Below are positions 8,480 through 16,337 of a stretch of DNA of 64,000 nt, one piece after another. The DNA comes from Nocardia rhizosphaerihabitans (GTDB lineage Bacteria > Actinomycetota > Actinomycetes > Mycobacteriales > Mycobacteriaceae): the NCBI RefSeq assembly GCF_014646295.1, contig NZ_BMNE01000009.1, positions 157,870-221,869 on the forward strand, given 5' to 3'. Numbering within the stretch: position 1 is the first letter of the stretch; each line of letters starts with the position of its first letter. Position numbers and translations under genes: made by a program. The notes beneath the pieces are model-generated. The model had not been told where the DNA came from, searched no databases, and saw only the letters and a list, made by a program, of their open reading frames with translations.

Positions 8480-9403
8480 TCAGGCCGGAATGCGGGTCAC
8501 CGCGAGGGCGGCCTCGTCGAGACTGCCGAGGACGAGGGTGCCGTGCGCTTCGGCGACACCGGTGACCATGGCGTAGGCCGCGCCGTCGCGCTGGAGATCG
8601 TGGACGAGGGTTCCGTCCTGATCGACCGCGATCACCCAGGCGGTGCGCACCGGCCGTGGCATGAGTCGATCGGGCAACTGCCACAGCAGTTTTCGCACGA
8701 GGCCAGGTTGTGGCAGCAGCAGGTCGAGCAGTGGGTTGCGTGGCGAGACCAGGGTGACCCAGATCAGGCCGTCGCTGCCGAGGGCGATGTTGTCGGGGAA
8801 GCCGGGCAGGTTGTCGATCAGTACCTCGCGCGTACCGGCCTTCGGGCCGCGCAACCAGTACCGGTCGAGCCGGTAGGCGCCGGTCTCGGCGACGATCAGC
8901 GAGGCGCGATCGGGTGCGAAGGCGACGCCGTTGGCGAAGTGCAGACCGTCGAGCAGGGTGTCCACCGTGCCGTCGGGGGAGTAGCGCAGCAGGCGGCCGG
9001 TGCCGGAATGTTCGAGCATGTCGCCCATCCACTGATCCAGCGGCCATCGACGCGACGACGCGGTGAAGTAGATGGTGCCGTCAGCGGGATCCTGCACGAC
9101 ATTGCTGGCCATGTTCAGCGGCACACCCTCGATCGCGTCGACGAGAACATCGACCTCGGTCCCGGTGCCCGGCCAGCGCAGCAGGCCACGGTGCGCGTCG
9201 CAGATGAGCAGCGAACCATCACTACCCGCGCATAGACCGAGCGGGCGACCACCGGTGTTCAGAACCGTCTCGACGGCCCCTGAAGTGAGGTCGACACGCA
9301 GGATCCGGCCGTCGCCGATTCCGGTGTAGGCGAGGCCTTCGGTGCCGATGACCACGTCTTCGGGTCCGACGCCGGGGAGTTCGATACGTCGTACGGCGGG
9401 CAT
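8480..9403 (-). CDS. SMP-30/gluconolactonase/strictosidine synthase-like beta-propeller hydrolase
   Basis: A 307-residue protein with beta-propeller strands: ILRVDLTSG, DGSLLICDAHRGLLRW, NMASNVVQDPADGTIYFTASS, FANGVAFAPDRASLIVAETG, YRLDRYW, LPGFPDNIALGSDGLIWVTLVS and GTLVLGSLDEAALAV. The pattern matches strictosidine-synthase-like lactonases in which acidic and Asn side chains bind a metal. No signal peptide is seen, so it is probably cytoplasmic. It heads the acyl-CoA dehydrogenase/SDR operon, which suggests opening of a lactone to a hydroxyacid that the operon then degrades (inference). ATG at 9403 was chosen; no ribosome site is visible, so the transcript may be leaderless. The PucR gene is divergent. 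Confidence 0.8.
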   Translation of the reverse strand: MPAVRRIELPGVGPEDVVIGTEGLAYTGIGDGRILRVDLTSGAVETVLNTGGRPLGLCAGSDGSLLICDAHRGLLRWPGTGTEVDVLVDAIEGVPLNMASNVVQDPADGTIYFTASSRRWPLDQWMGDMLEHSGTGRLLRYSPDGTVDTLLDGLHFANGVAFAPDRASLIVAETGAYRLDRYWLRGPKAGTREVLIDNLPGFPDNIALGSDGLIWVTLVSPRNPLLDLLLPQPGLVRKLLWQLPDRLMPRPVRTAWVIAVDQDGTLVHDLQRDGAAYAMVTGVAEAHGTLVLGSLDEAALAVTRIPA

Positions 9404-9558
9404 CGGTGGGGAACTCTGCCGTGTACCTGCCCGTGGTGTTGCCGTCGGCGGTGACCAGCGAACCGGTTCCATGCGCGACCCTGACCCAACACCATCACCC
9501 ATCGTGCCTCCCAACGCTGTGCGTGTGCAGATGCAATTCTCGACGCCGGTCGGCAGCA

Positions 9559-9602
9559 TTGAAATGGGCGCGGAGACCGAGTTTGATGTGCATATGCACA
9601 TC
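9559..9602 (+). promoter_or_regulatory. Candidate promoter with overlapping 18-bp palindrome upstream of the PucR gene
   Basis: TTGAAA at 9559-9564 and TTTGAT at 9582-9587 are 17 bases apart, a good -35/-10 pair. An 18-base perfect palindrome (GATGTGCAT and its complement ATGCACATC) covers 9585-9602 and so overlaps the -10 box and the expected start point. The expected first base falls on the ATG at 9594, consistent with a leaderless message. Binding of a dimer here would repress the gene. Confidence 0.4.
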
Positions 9603-10775
9603 GGCAGGCCAGTGCCGGCCCTCCCGCTGGGACCACACCGCCGCAAGATCGCGGCCCAGATCGCGGCAATGATCGCGGAGATGGACCCCGAGCTGAACGA
9701 GATCGCGGCGGACCTGACCCGGCTGTACCGCGAGCACATCCCCGTCTACGACCAGGTCGACGCGAGCTCGATCGAGAACAACACCCGCGCGGTGCTGCGC
9801 ATCGTCGTCGCCCAGCTCGGCGACTCGCAAGCACAGCACGCGGGCTTCGACGAGCTCACCACCCTCGCCAGAACCTGGGCCGACCAGCAGATCCCCCTCG
9901 ACCTGGTGGCGCACAGCCTCCAGATCGGCGCGCGCCGGATCTTCGAACTGATCCGCCGTCGCGCCGCGGCCCGTGACATCCCCGCCGCCGAGATCGACGA
10001 GATGCAGGACCTCACCTGGGAATGGGCGACTGCCTCAGCCACCGCCGTGCACGTCGTGGCGCAGGAGCGGGCCGTGGCCGGGGCCGCCCGCCGCGCGGAT
10101 TTCCTGCGCAGCCTCGTCGACGGCACCCTCTCACCCGCCGTGCTGCTCGTCGACGCCCGCGACCACCGCCTCGACCCGGAGCATCGCTACCGGATCGCCT
10201 GCGCCGCATGGAATGAAACAGCCGCCACCACCGACCTGCTCGCCGCCCTGCGGGCCCGTGGATCGACGGCGGAACTCCCGGTCGTGGACACGGTGGTCGA
10301 CCAGCACGTCGTCGCGCTGCTGCCACGCACCCCGGATTCGCTGCCGGACGAGAGCGTGGTCGCCCTGGGATCCGCTGTGCTGCTCGGCGATGCCCCGGCG
10401 TCCTATCGCCAGGCCCGGCGCGCGCTCGATCTGGCTGTGCGCCACGGCCGCCGCGGTCTGGTCGATCTGGGATCCCTCGGCCCGCTACCACTGCTCGGGG
10501 CGGCCGAGGACGTCGCGCAGCTGCTCGAAGACAAACACCTCGAGCCGCTGCGCCGCCACGGTGGTGCGGCCGGGGAGATCCTCGGAACCGTCGAAACCTA
10601 TCTCGACTGCGACCGGCGCATCGACGACACCGCGGCCGCGCTGTACCTGCACCGCAACACCGTTCGCAACCGGCTCACCCGCTTCGCCGAGCTCACCGGC
10701 CTCGACCTCGACCGCACCGACGATCTCGTCGTCGCGTGGTGGCTGCTGCATCGCGAGCAGTCGCCACCTCGCTGA
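9594..10775 (+). CDS. PucR/CdaR family transcriptional regulator
   Basis: The C-terminus (ILGTVETYLDCDRRIDDTAAALYLHRNTVRNRLTRF, in part) is the PucR-type helix-turn-helix with the LYLHRNTVRNRL signature, and the middle is a GGDEF-like CdaR domain. The N-terminal 150 residues are a helical RsbRD-like sensor domain. With the ATG at 9594 the protein has 393 residues. An in-frame ATG at 9471 would add 41 residues of weak coding character, and a GTG at 9612 would shorten it by 6. The gene is divergent from the SMP-30/acyl-CoA dehydrogenase operon, 190 bases away, and is the obvious candidate regulator. The start is uncertain; the family is clear. Confidence 0.85.
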   Translation: MHIGRPVPALPLGPHRRKIAAQIAAMIAEMDPELNEIAADLTRLYREHIPVYDQVDASSIENNTRAVLRIVVAQLGDSQAQHAGFDELTTLARTWADQQIPLDLVAHSLQIGARRIFELIRRRAAARDIPAAEIDEMQDLTWEWATASATAVHVVAQERAVAGAARRADFLRSLVDGTLSPAVLLVDARDHRLDPEHRYRIACAAWNETAATTDLLAALRARGSTAELPVVDTVVDQHVVALLPRTPDSLPDESVVALGSAVLLGDAPASYRQARRALDLAVRHGRRGLVDLGSLGPLPLLGAAEDVAQLLEDKHLEPLRRHGGAAGEILGTVETYLDCDRRIDDTAAALYLHRNTVRNRLTRFAELTGLDLDRTDDLVVAWWLLHREQSPPR

Positions 10776-10785
10776 CCATTGGCGA

Positions 10786-11583
10786 TCAGGGCTTGCGGGC
10801 GACCGCGCCGTACGCCGAGATCGGACGGACCTCGCCCACCTCGGTGCCCTCCGCCTGCCACTGGGTGATCGACGTGAAGCCGGGCTCCACCAGCTCCAAA
10901 CCGTCGAACACGGCGCGGATCTGGGCCTGCGGCCGCGGGATGTACGGTGTGCCGCCGGTGCCGGTGTAGTTCTCACACAGCGTCACGTAGGCCTGGCTGT
11001 CGTCGGTGCCGTCCCACATGATCAGGTGGCTGCCCGACGGCACCGCCCCGAGGACGGTCCGGACGATCCGCAGCAGGTCGTCGTAGGTCCTGGCGTGACC
11101 GAGCACGCCCATGAACATCACCGCGATCGGCTCGTTGAAGTTCAAGACGTTGCGCGCGTCGGCGATGATCTGTTCGGGATCGTGGAAATCGGCGTCGATG
11201 TAGGTGGTGACGCCCTCGGGGGTGGTGCTGGTCAGCAGCGCCCGCGCATGGGTGAGTACCAGCGGATCGTTGTCCACGTACACTACGCGGGCATCGGGAG
11301 TGACGCCCTGGGCGACCTCGTGGGTGTTCTGCATCGTCGGCAGTCCGGTGCCGATGTCGAGGAACTGGCGGATGCCACGCTCGCGCGCCAGGAACCGGAC
11401 GGCCCTGATCAGGAACTGCCGCGACTGCACGGCCATGGTCGAGATGTCCGGGTCGACGGCCAGACCCGCGTCACCGGCGATCTTGTCGATCTCGTAGTGG
11501 TCCTTGCCGCCCATCCAGTAGTTCCAGATCCGCGCCGAATGCGGAATGTCGGTCCGGATCACCGGGGTGTGCACGTCGGCCAT
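10786..11583 (-). CDS. SAM-dependent methyltransferase, DUF574 (methyltransf_19) family
   Basis: A 265-residue member of the actinobacterial DUF574 family. It opens with the family hallmark PHSARIWNYWMGGKDHYEIDK (in part), followed by the SAM-binding motif FLDIGTGLPTMQNTHEVAQ, VVYVDNDPLVLTHARALL, DADFHDPEQI and FMGVLGH. The substrate is unknown for the family. ATG at 11583 is preceded by GAGGAG, which decides against the longer reading to 11652. It is convergent with the PucR gene and 10 bases away. It appears monocistronic. Confidence 0.88.
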   Translation of the reverse strand: MADVHTPVIRTDIPHSARIWNYWMGGKDHYEIDKIAGDAGLAVDPDISTMAVQSRQFLIRAVRFLARERGIRQFLDIGTGLPTMQNTHEVAQGVTPDARVVYVDNDPLVLTHARALLTSTTPEGVTTYIDADFHDPEQIIADARNVLNFNEPIAVMFMGVLGHARTYDDLLRIVRTVLGAVPSGSHLIMWDGTDDSQAYVTLCENYTGTGGTPYIPRPQAQIRAVFDGLELVEPGFTSITQWQAEGTEVGEVRPISAYGAVARKP

Positions 11584-11759
11584 ACGCCTCGCTCCTCTGC
11601 AAGTGTGACAGCGGTGCCCATCCCGGGGAAGGAACCGTCGGCGGGACAGCACCTGATCTGTTGCGACAGTACAAGATTCACGCCACCCCTGGGTGGTGGA
11701 TCGGGCAGGCGCCGAATTGTGGCCGCACGCTCCCGAATTCGCGGTCGCTTCGGGCCTGG

Positions 11760-12560
11760 TCAGGTGGGTAGATCGCCCGGCCGCAGGTGAACGGGATGGG
11801 CCGCGGTGAGGCTGTTGTACAGCACGCTGAGATCGAGCGAATCGACCGCGCCGCGCTTGGGCTGCGGGCCGCGATCGACCTGGCGGTGCAGGGCTTCCAT
11901 CTTCTCGTCGAGCTGGGTGGCCACCTCGGCGGCCTGCGCCAGGTCGCTGCGCAGGTTCGGGGGGACCTCGCCGCGGTACTTGTAGTAGATCTTGTGCTCG
12001 AGGCTGGCCCAGAAGTCCATCGCGATGGTGCGGATCTGGATCTCGACCGGGATCCGTTCGGTGCGATCGGAGCGGAACACCGGGATCGACACGATCAGGT
12101 GCAGGCTCTGATAGCCGTTCGGCTTGCGGTGGGTGATGTAGTCGCGCTCCTCCAGGACGGTGATGTCCTCCTGGCCGACCAGCATGGCCCTGATCGTGTC
12201 GATATCGGAGATGAAGCTGCAGACCACCCGGACACCGGCGATATCGAGCACGTTCTCCCGGATCGCGGCGAGATTCATCGCGTAGTTCTTGCGCCGGACC
12301 TTCTCCAGCACGCTCTCCGGCGACTTCAGCCGCGACCGCACATGCTCGATGGGGTTGTACTCGTGCGCGTTGTTGAAGTCCTCACGCAGGATATCGATCT
12401 TGGTGGTGACCTCGTCGATTGCGAACTTGTAGCCGAGCATGAAGTCGACGAACTGTTCCCGCAGCAACCGGAGGTCGTCGATCACGACCCGCTCCCCGTT
12501 GTGGGGCGGGCCGTCGTCGATGGTGAGCTGATCCGGTTGCCAAGGTTTCATCGAGTCCAT
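11760..12560 (-). CDS. Small alarmone synthetase, RelA/SpoT domain (YjbM/YwaC-like)
   Basis: A 266-residue single-domain (p)ppGpp synthetase, with no hydrolase, TGS or ACT domain. Family motifs are present: RKNYAMNLAAIRENVLDIAGVR (in part), VLEERDYITHRKPNGYQSLHL and the Mg-binding VEIQIRTIAMDFWASLEHKIYYKY (in part). It should transfer pyrophosphate from ATP to GDP or GTP. Unlike the mycobacterial RelZ, no RNase HII domain is attached. The C-terminal 40 residues are helical, as in proteins of this class that form tetramers. The second Met (12551) is an alternative start. Confidence 0.9.
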   Translation of the reverse strand: MDSMKPWQPDQLTIDDGPPHNGERVVIDDLRLLREQFVDFMLGYKFAIDEVTTKIDILREDFNNAHEYNPIEHVRSRLKSPESVLEKVRRKNYAMNLAAIRENVLDIAGVRVVCSFISDIDTIRAMLVGQEDITVLEERDYITHRKPNGYQSLHLIVSIPVFRSDRTERIPVEIQIRTIAMDFWASLEHKIYYKYRGEVPPNLRSDLAQAAEVATQLDEKMEALHRQVDRGPQPKRGAVDSLDLSVLYNSLTAAHPVHLRPGDLPT

Positions 12561-12713
12561 TGTGCCTGTTCCGCCGCGAGCGCCGCCGCCGCACCAGGTA
12601 GAGCCCGTTTACGAGTCGACGTGGCGGCAGGCGCAGCGGCTGGTTCCACCGCGCCGCTGGTCCTCGTCGGGTTCGGTGTACGCCTCGCCGCGGAATCCTG
12701 ACGATCCGGACGA

Positions 12714-12881
12714 TCAGCCGGCGCGCTCGTCCGTTCGCGCCACGCCATCGCGCTCCGCGACGACCGGCCGCCGGTGCAGTTCGAGCCAGTAGATGACGAC
12801 CACGACGGCGTATCCGGCCAGCAGCGAGCACAGTGCGAGCACGCAGAGTCCGACCAGCACCGCCAATGCCGTGCCGATCAC
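12714..12881 (-). CDS. Small membrane protein (55 aa), translationally coupled to the upstream gene
   Basis: Reading from GTG at 12881 gives VIGTALAVLVGLCVLALCSL, then LAGYAVVVVIYWLELHRRP and a charged tail ending in TDERAG. One long or two short hydrophobic helices are followed by a basic, then acidic, cytoplasmic tail. The GTG overlaps the TGA of the 90-residue gene as GTGA, and GGGAGG lies five bases upstream inside that gene, so coupling is convincing. The family is not recognised. It is too short to be reported by usual length cut-offs. Confidence 0.6.
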   Translation of the reverse strand: MIGTALAVLVGLCVLALCSLLAGYAVVVVIYWLELHRRPVVAERDGVARTDERAG

Positions 12882-13150
12882 CACTTCCTCCCGGCAGACC
12901 GGCGCTGGTCCTTCCGAAGCCGGTCTGCCCGTGCCCGCCTGGCCGCATCCGCCAGATCGGCGATGTCGAAGGCCAGTGAACGCCCCTCCCGTAGCAATTC
13001 GCGGCCAGAGGCGGACGCCGCCCGCCCGATCTCCCCCTGGCGAGCGACCACCGCGGCCCGCACTTCCCGCGCGAACTCGCCGATCGCCTGCCGATCTTCC
13101 GCGGTCTTCTCGACCAAGGCGCCTACCATCGCCGACACCAGCAACCTCAT
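12878..13150 (-). CDS. Small helical protein (90 aa), hypothetical
   Basis: MRLLVSAMVGALVEKTAEDR starts a protein that is entirely helix-forming and rich in Ala, Arg and Glu (AIGEFAREVRAAVVARQGEI, ADLADAARRARADRLRKDQR). The charge pattern suggests an amphipathic or coiled-coil helix and the tail is strongly basic. It ends in a GTGA overlap with the small membrane protein gene, so the two form a unit. A GTG at 13204 in the same frame would add VDEVSAQLFTQQFSGVAA; the ATG at 13150 has GGGGTGG upstream. The region just upstream (GTTGAGTGAACAAT) is AT-rich and may be the promoter. No family is recognised. Confidence 0.5.
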   Translation of the reverse strand: MRLLVSAMVGALVEKTAEDRQAIGEFAREVRAAVVARQGEIGRAASASGRELLREGRSLAFDIADLADAARRARADRLRKDQRRSAGRKW

Positions 13151-13483
13151 CGCCGCCACCCCGCTGAACTGTTGAGTGAACAATTGTGCACTGACTTCGT
13201 CCACGTTATCCGGTAACGGCAGTACCGACAACCTTAGCTTGCTGCGGGACGGTCGAATTCGCCGAGGCGGGGCCAACATCGCCAAGCTCGGCCTGCAATT
13301 CGAGAACATCCTCACCCGCGGATTGGTGCAGTACGTGTTCCAGATCTGTTGTCCGCGATGTCTTCTGGAAGAGCGAGCCCGCCCGCACCACTCGCTCCCG
13401 TACACGCTGACCGGCACCGCCGGGGAGGAATCGCCGGCCCGCGCCCGTCGCGCAGGGGGGCGAGGAGGCGCGGGCGGCGCACG
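13151..13483. other. Intergenic region
   Basis: It holds the upstream region of the small two-gene unit on the left and a GC-rich hairpin belonging to the acyl-CoA dehydrogenase gene on the right. An open frame on the plus strand (13176-13535) has no ribosome site and no family resemblance. Confidence 0.4.
13437..13475 (-). terminator. GC-rich hairpin past the acyl-CoA dehydrogenase stop
   Basis: GCCCGCGCC pairs perfectly with GGCGCGGGC around a 21-base loop. It lies 9 bases beyond the stop codon at 13484. There is no T-run. Confidence 0.4.
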
Positions 13484-14641
13484 TCAGAGGAAGCGGGCGA
13501 TGAGGTCCTTCATGACCTCGTTGGCGCCGGCGTAGATGCGCGAGATGCGGCCGTCGGCCCACATTCGGGCGATCGGGTACTCCTCCATGTAGCCGTAGCC
13601 ACCGTGTAGCTGGACGCACCGGTCGATCACCTGGGACTGCTGATCGGTGGTCCAGTACTTGACCATCGCGGCGGTTTTGACGTCCAGAGCGCCGCGCAGG
13701 TGCTTGTCTACGGCGGAGTCGACAAACGTGCGTACCACCTCGGCGATCGTCGCGCACTCGGCCAGCTCGAACCTGGTGTTCTGCATGGCGAACAGTGGCT
13801 TGCCGAAAGCGTTGCGCTGCTTGACATACGCCAGCGTCTCGTCGACGGCCGCCTCGATCGCGGCAGCGGCCGCGACACCGCAGATCAGCCGCTCCTGGGG
13901 CAGCTGCTGCATGAGCTGGATGAAGCCCTCGCCCTCGGCGCCGAGCAGGTTCGCCTGCGGCACACGCAGGCCGTCGAAGAACAGCTCGGTGGTGTCCTGG
14001 CCCTTCTGGCCGATTTTCTTGAGCAGCCTGCCGCGCTCGAAGCCGGGGGTGTCGTCGGAAACCTCGGCGACCACCAGCGAGACTCCCTTGGCGCCCTGGG
14101 TCGGATCGGTCTTGACCGCGATGATCAGCAGGTCGCAGTTGCGGCCGTTGGAGATGAAGGTCTTGGCGCCGGTGATCAGGTAGTCGTCGCCGTCCTTGAC
14201 CGCCTTGGTCGCGATGTTCTGCAGGTCGGAGCCGGTGCCGGGCTCGGTCATGGCGATGGCCCCGATCCACTCGCCCGAGGCGAGCTTGGGCAGCCAGCGC
14301 TTCTTGTTCTCCTCCGAGGCGTAGGCGAGGATGTAGTGGGGCACGATGCCGGTGTGCACGCCGAGCTGCATGGCCGAATCGCCGCCCTTGACCTGTTCGG
14401 TGAACAGCACGGCCTCGTGGGCGAAGGTGCCGCCGCCACCGCCGTACTCCTCGGGGATCGACATGCACAACAGGCCGAGCTCGCCGGCCTTGCGGTAGAC
14501 CTCCCGGCTCGGGAAGCCCTGCGCGGCGAACTCCTCGCGGTGCGGCGCGACGGTGTTCGCGAAGAAGTTGCGGGCCAGTTCGGCCAGGCCTTGCAGCTCC
14601 GACTCGGCGTCGGTGCCGCGGTCGGTATCGGCGGTGCTCAT
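13484..14641 (-). CDS. Acyl-CoA dehydrogenase
   Basis: A 385-residue flavoprotein dehydrogenase with the family layout: CMSIPEEYGGGGGT, IAMTEPGTGSDLQNI (FAD loop), ITGAKTFISNG, the beta domain to AEGEGFIQLMQQLPQERL, and C-terminal QLHGGYGYMEEYPIARMWAD followed by RIYAGANEVMKDLIARFL, where Glu after the AGAN segment is the expected catalytic base position. GAGAGGAA lies 6 bases before the ATG at 14641. It is divergent from mmsA, and two copies of a TTGGCA-N3-TGTCAA element lie between them. Expected substrates are short or branched acyl-CoA. The context of valine and fatty-acid degradation supports a catabolic role. Confidence 0.9.
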   Translation of the reverse strand: MSTADTDRGTDAESELQGLAELARNFFANTVAPHREEFAAQGFPSREVYRKAGELGLLCMSIPEEYGGGGGTFAHEAVLFTEQVKGGDSAMQLGVHTGIVPHYILAYASEENKKRWLPKLASGEWIGAIAMTEPGTGSDLQNIATKAVKDGDDYLITGAKTFISNGRNCDLLIIAVKTDPTQGAKGVSLVVAEVSDDTPGFERGRLLKKIGQKGQDTTELFFDGLRVPQANLLGAEGEGFIQLMQQLPQERLICGVAAAAAIEAAVDETLAYVKQRNAFGKPLFAMQNTRFELAECATIAEVVRTFVDSAVDKHLRGALDVKTAAMVKYWTTDQQSQVIDRCVQLHGGYGYMEEYPIARMWADGRISRIYAGANEVMKDLIARFL

Positions 14642-14692
14642 CGGGTTCCTCTCCCAGTTGTCGATGGACTTGCGCACCAGAGTGAGCACTTG

Positions 14693-14707
14693 TTGGCAGT
14701 CTGTCAA
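14693..14707 (+). promoter_or_regulatory. Operator copy 1, TTGGCA-N3-TGTCAA
   Basis: An imperfect dyad in the divergent promoter region between the acyl-CoA dehydrogenase gene and mmsA. The same element occurs on the opposite strand at 14723-14737. The 3-base spacer fits a TetR-type dimer site. The TetR gene at the end of this cluster (23625) is the likely reader, by context only. Confidence 0.5.
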
Positions 14708-14722
14708 TAGTTTGGCAAAGTG

Positions 14723-14737
14723 TTGACAAGGTGCCAA
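14723..14737 (-). promoter_or_regulatory. Operator copy 2, TTGGCA-N3-TGTCAA on the minus strand
   Basis: Read on the minus strand this is the same element as at 14693-14707. The centres are 30 bases apart, close to three helical turns, so two dimers would sit on one face of the DNA. A further 12-base palindrome (TATCAATTGATA) is at 14752-14763. Confidence 0.5.
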
Positions 14738-14831
14738 TAGTGCTGCCATGGTATCAATTGATAGGACATCCAACTATTGGATCACCTTTCAACTGCGCCC
14801 CCGGGTGCACCGACCCACGACAAGGACTGGC

Positions 14832-16331
14832 ATGGTTCGCGAACTCACCCACTTCATCGACGGACAGCACGTCAAGGGCGCTTCGGGCGCGTTCGGTGAC
14901 GTGTTCGATCCGAACACCGGGCAGGTGCAGGCCAGGGTTCCGCTGGCGAGTACCGCCGAGGTCGAGGCGGTGATCGCCAACGCGGCCGCCGCGCAGCCGG
15001 TGTGGGCGGCGTTCAACCCGCAGAAGCGCGCCAGGGTCCTGATGAAGTTCCTGACCCTGGTCAACGACGAGATCGACAGTCTGGCGGCACTGCTGTCGTC
15101 GGAGCACGGCAAGACCATCGCCGACGCCAAGGGCGACATCCAGCGCGGCCTCGAGGTGATCGAGTTCGCCGTCGGCATCCCGCACCTGCTCAAGGGTGAG
15201 TACACCGAGAGCGCGGGCACCGGCATCGACGTGTACTCGATGCGTCAGCCGCTCGGCGTCGTCGCCGGCATCACCCCGTTCAACTTCCCGGCCATGATCC
15301 CGCTGTGGAAGGCCGGTCCGGCGCTGGCGTGCGGCAACGCGTTCGTGCTCAAGCCGTCCGAGCGCGACCCGTCGGTGCCGCTGCGCCTGGCCGAGCTGTT
15401 CCTGGAGGCGGGTCTGCCGCCGGGTGTGTTCAACGTGGTCAACGGCGGTAAGGAAGCCGTCGACACGATCCTGCACGACCCGCGGATCAAGGCCGTCGGC
15501 TTCGTCGGCTCGACCCCGATCGCGCAGTACATCTACGAGACCGCGACCGCCAACGGCAAGCGGGCCCAGTGCTTCGGTGGCGCGAAGAACCACGCGATCG
15601 TGATGCCGGACGCCGACCTCGACGATGTCGCCGACCAGCTGATCGGCGCCGGCTACGGTTCCGCGGGCGAGCGCTGCATGGCGATCTCGGTGGCCGTGCC
15701 GGTGGGGGAGGAGACCGCCGACCGGCTGGTCGCCAAGCTGACCGAGCGGGTGCACAAGCTCAATGTCGGCCGGTCCGACGATCCGGGCGCCGATTTCGGT
15801 CCGCTGGTCGGGCGTGACGGCGTGGACCGGGTGAACAACTACGTCCAGATCGGTGTCGACGAGGGCGCCGAGCTGGTGGTCGACGGCCGCGGGCTGGTCG
15901 TCGAGGGCGCCGAGGACGGCTACTTCGTCGGCGCGAGCCTGTTCGACAAGGTCACCGCCGACATGCGGATCTACCAGGAGGAGATCTTCGGTCCCGTCGT
16001 GACCGTCGTCCGTGCCGACGACTACGAAGAGGGCCTGCGCCTGGCCAACGAGCACGAATACGGCAACGGCGTCGCCATTTTCACCCGCGACGGCGACACC
16101 GCCCGCGACTTCGCCACCCGCGTGCAGGTCGGCATGGTCGGCATCAACGTGCCGATCCCGGTGCCGATCGCCTACTACACCTTCGGCGGCTGGAAGCGTT
16201 CGGGCTTCGGTGATCTCAACCAGCACGGCCCGGATTCGATCCGCTTCTACACCAAGACCAAGACGGTGACCCAGCGCTGGCCCGCGGGGCTCAAGGAGTC
16301 CAACGCGTTCGTCATCCCGACGATGGACTGA
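14832..16331 (+). CDS. mmsA: CoA-acylating methylmalonate-semialdehyde dehydrogenase
   Basis: Converts methylmalonate semialdehyde, NAD and CoA to propionyl-CoA in valine (and thymine) breakdown. The 499-residue product shows ITPFNFPAMIPLW, the NAD-binding VGFVGSTPIAQYIY, the catalytic Cys in GYGSAGERCMAISVAV, YQEEIFGPVV and the family-typical GMVGINVPIPVPIAYYTFGG (in part) near the end. ATG at 14832 has AAGGA five bases upstream; the longer reading from 14748 crosses the promoter and operators and is rejected. It starts a tightly packed plus-strand operon, with the next GTG 6 bases after its stop. Confidence 0.95.
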   Translation: MVRELTHFIDGQHVKGASGAFGDVFDPNTGQVQARVPLASTAEVEAVIANAAAAQPVWAAFNPQKRARVLMKFLTLVNDEIDSLAALLSSEHGKTIADAKGDIQRGLEVIEFAVGIPHLLKGEYTESAGTGIDVYSMRQPLGVVAGITPFNFPAMIPLWKAGPALACGNAFVLKPSERDPSVPLRLAELFLEAGLPPGVFNVVNGGKEAVDTILHDPRIKAVGFVGSTPIAQYIYETATANGKRAQCFGGAKNHAIVMPDADLDDVADQLIGAGYGSAGERCMAISVAVPVGEETADRLVAKLTERVHKLNVGRSDDPGADFGPLVGRDGVDRVNNYVQIGVDEGAELVVDGRGLVVEGAEDGYFVGASLFDKVTADMRIYQEEIFGPVVTVVRADDYEEGLRLANEHEYGNGVAIFTRDGDTARDFATRVQVGMVGINVPIPVPIAYYTFGGWKRSGFGDLNQHGPDSIRFYTKTKTVTQRWPAGLKESNAFVIPTMD

Positions 16332-16337
16332 CCGGCC

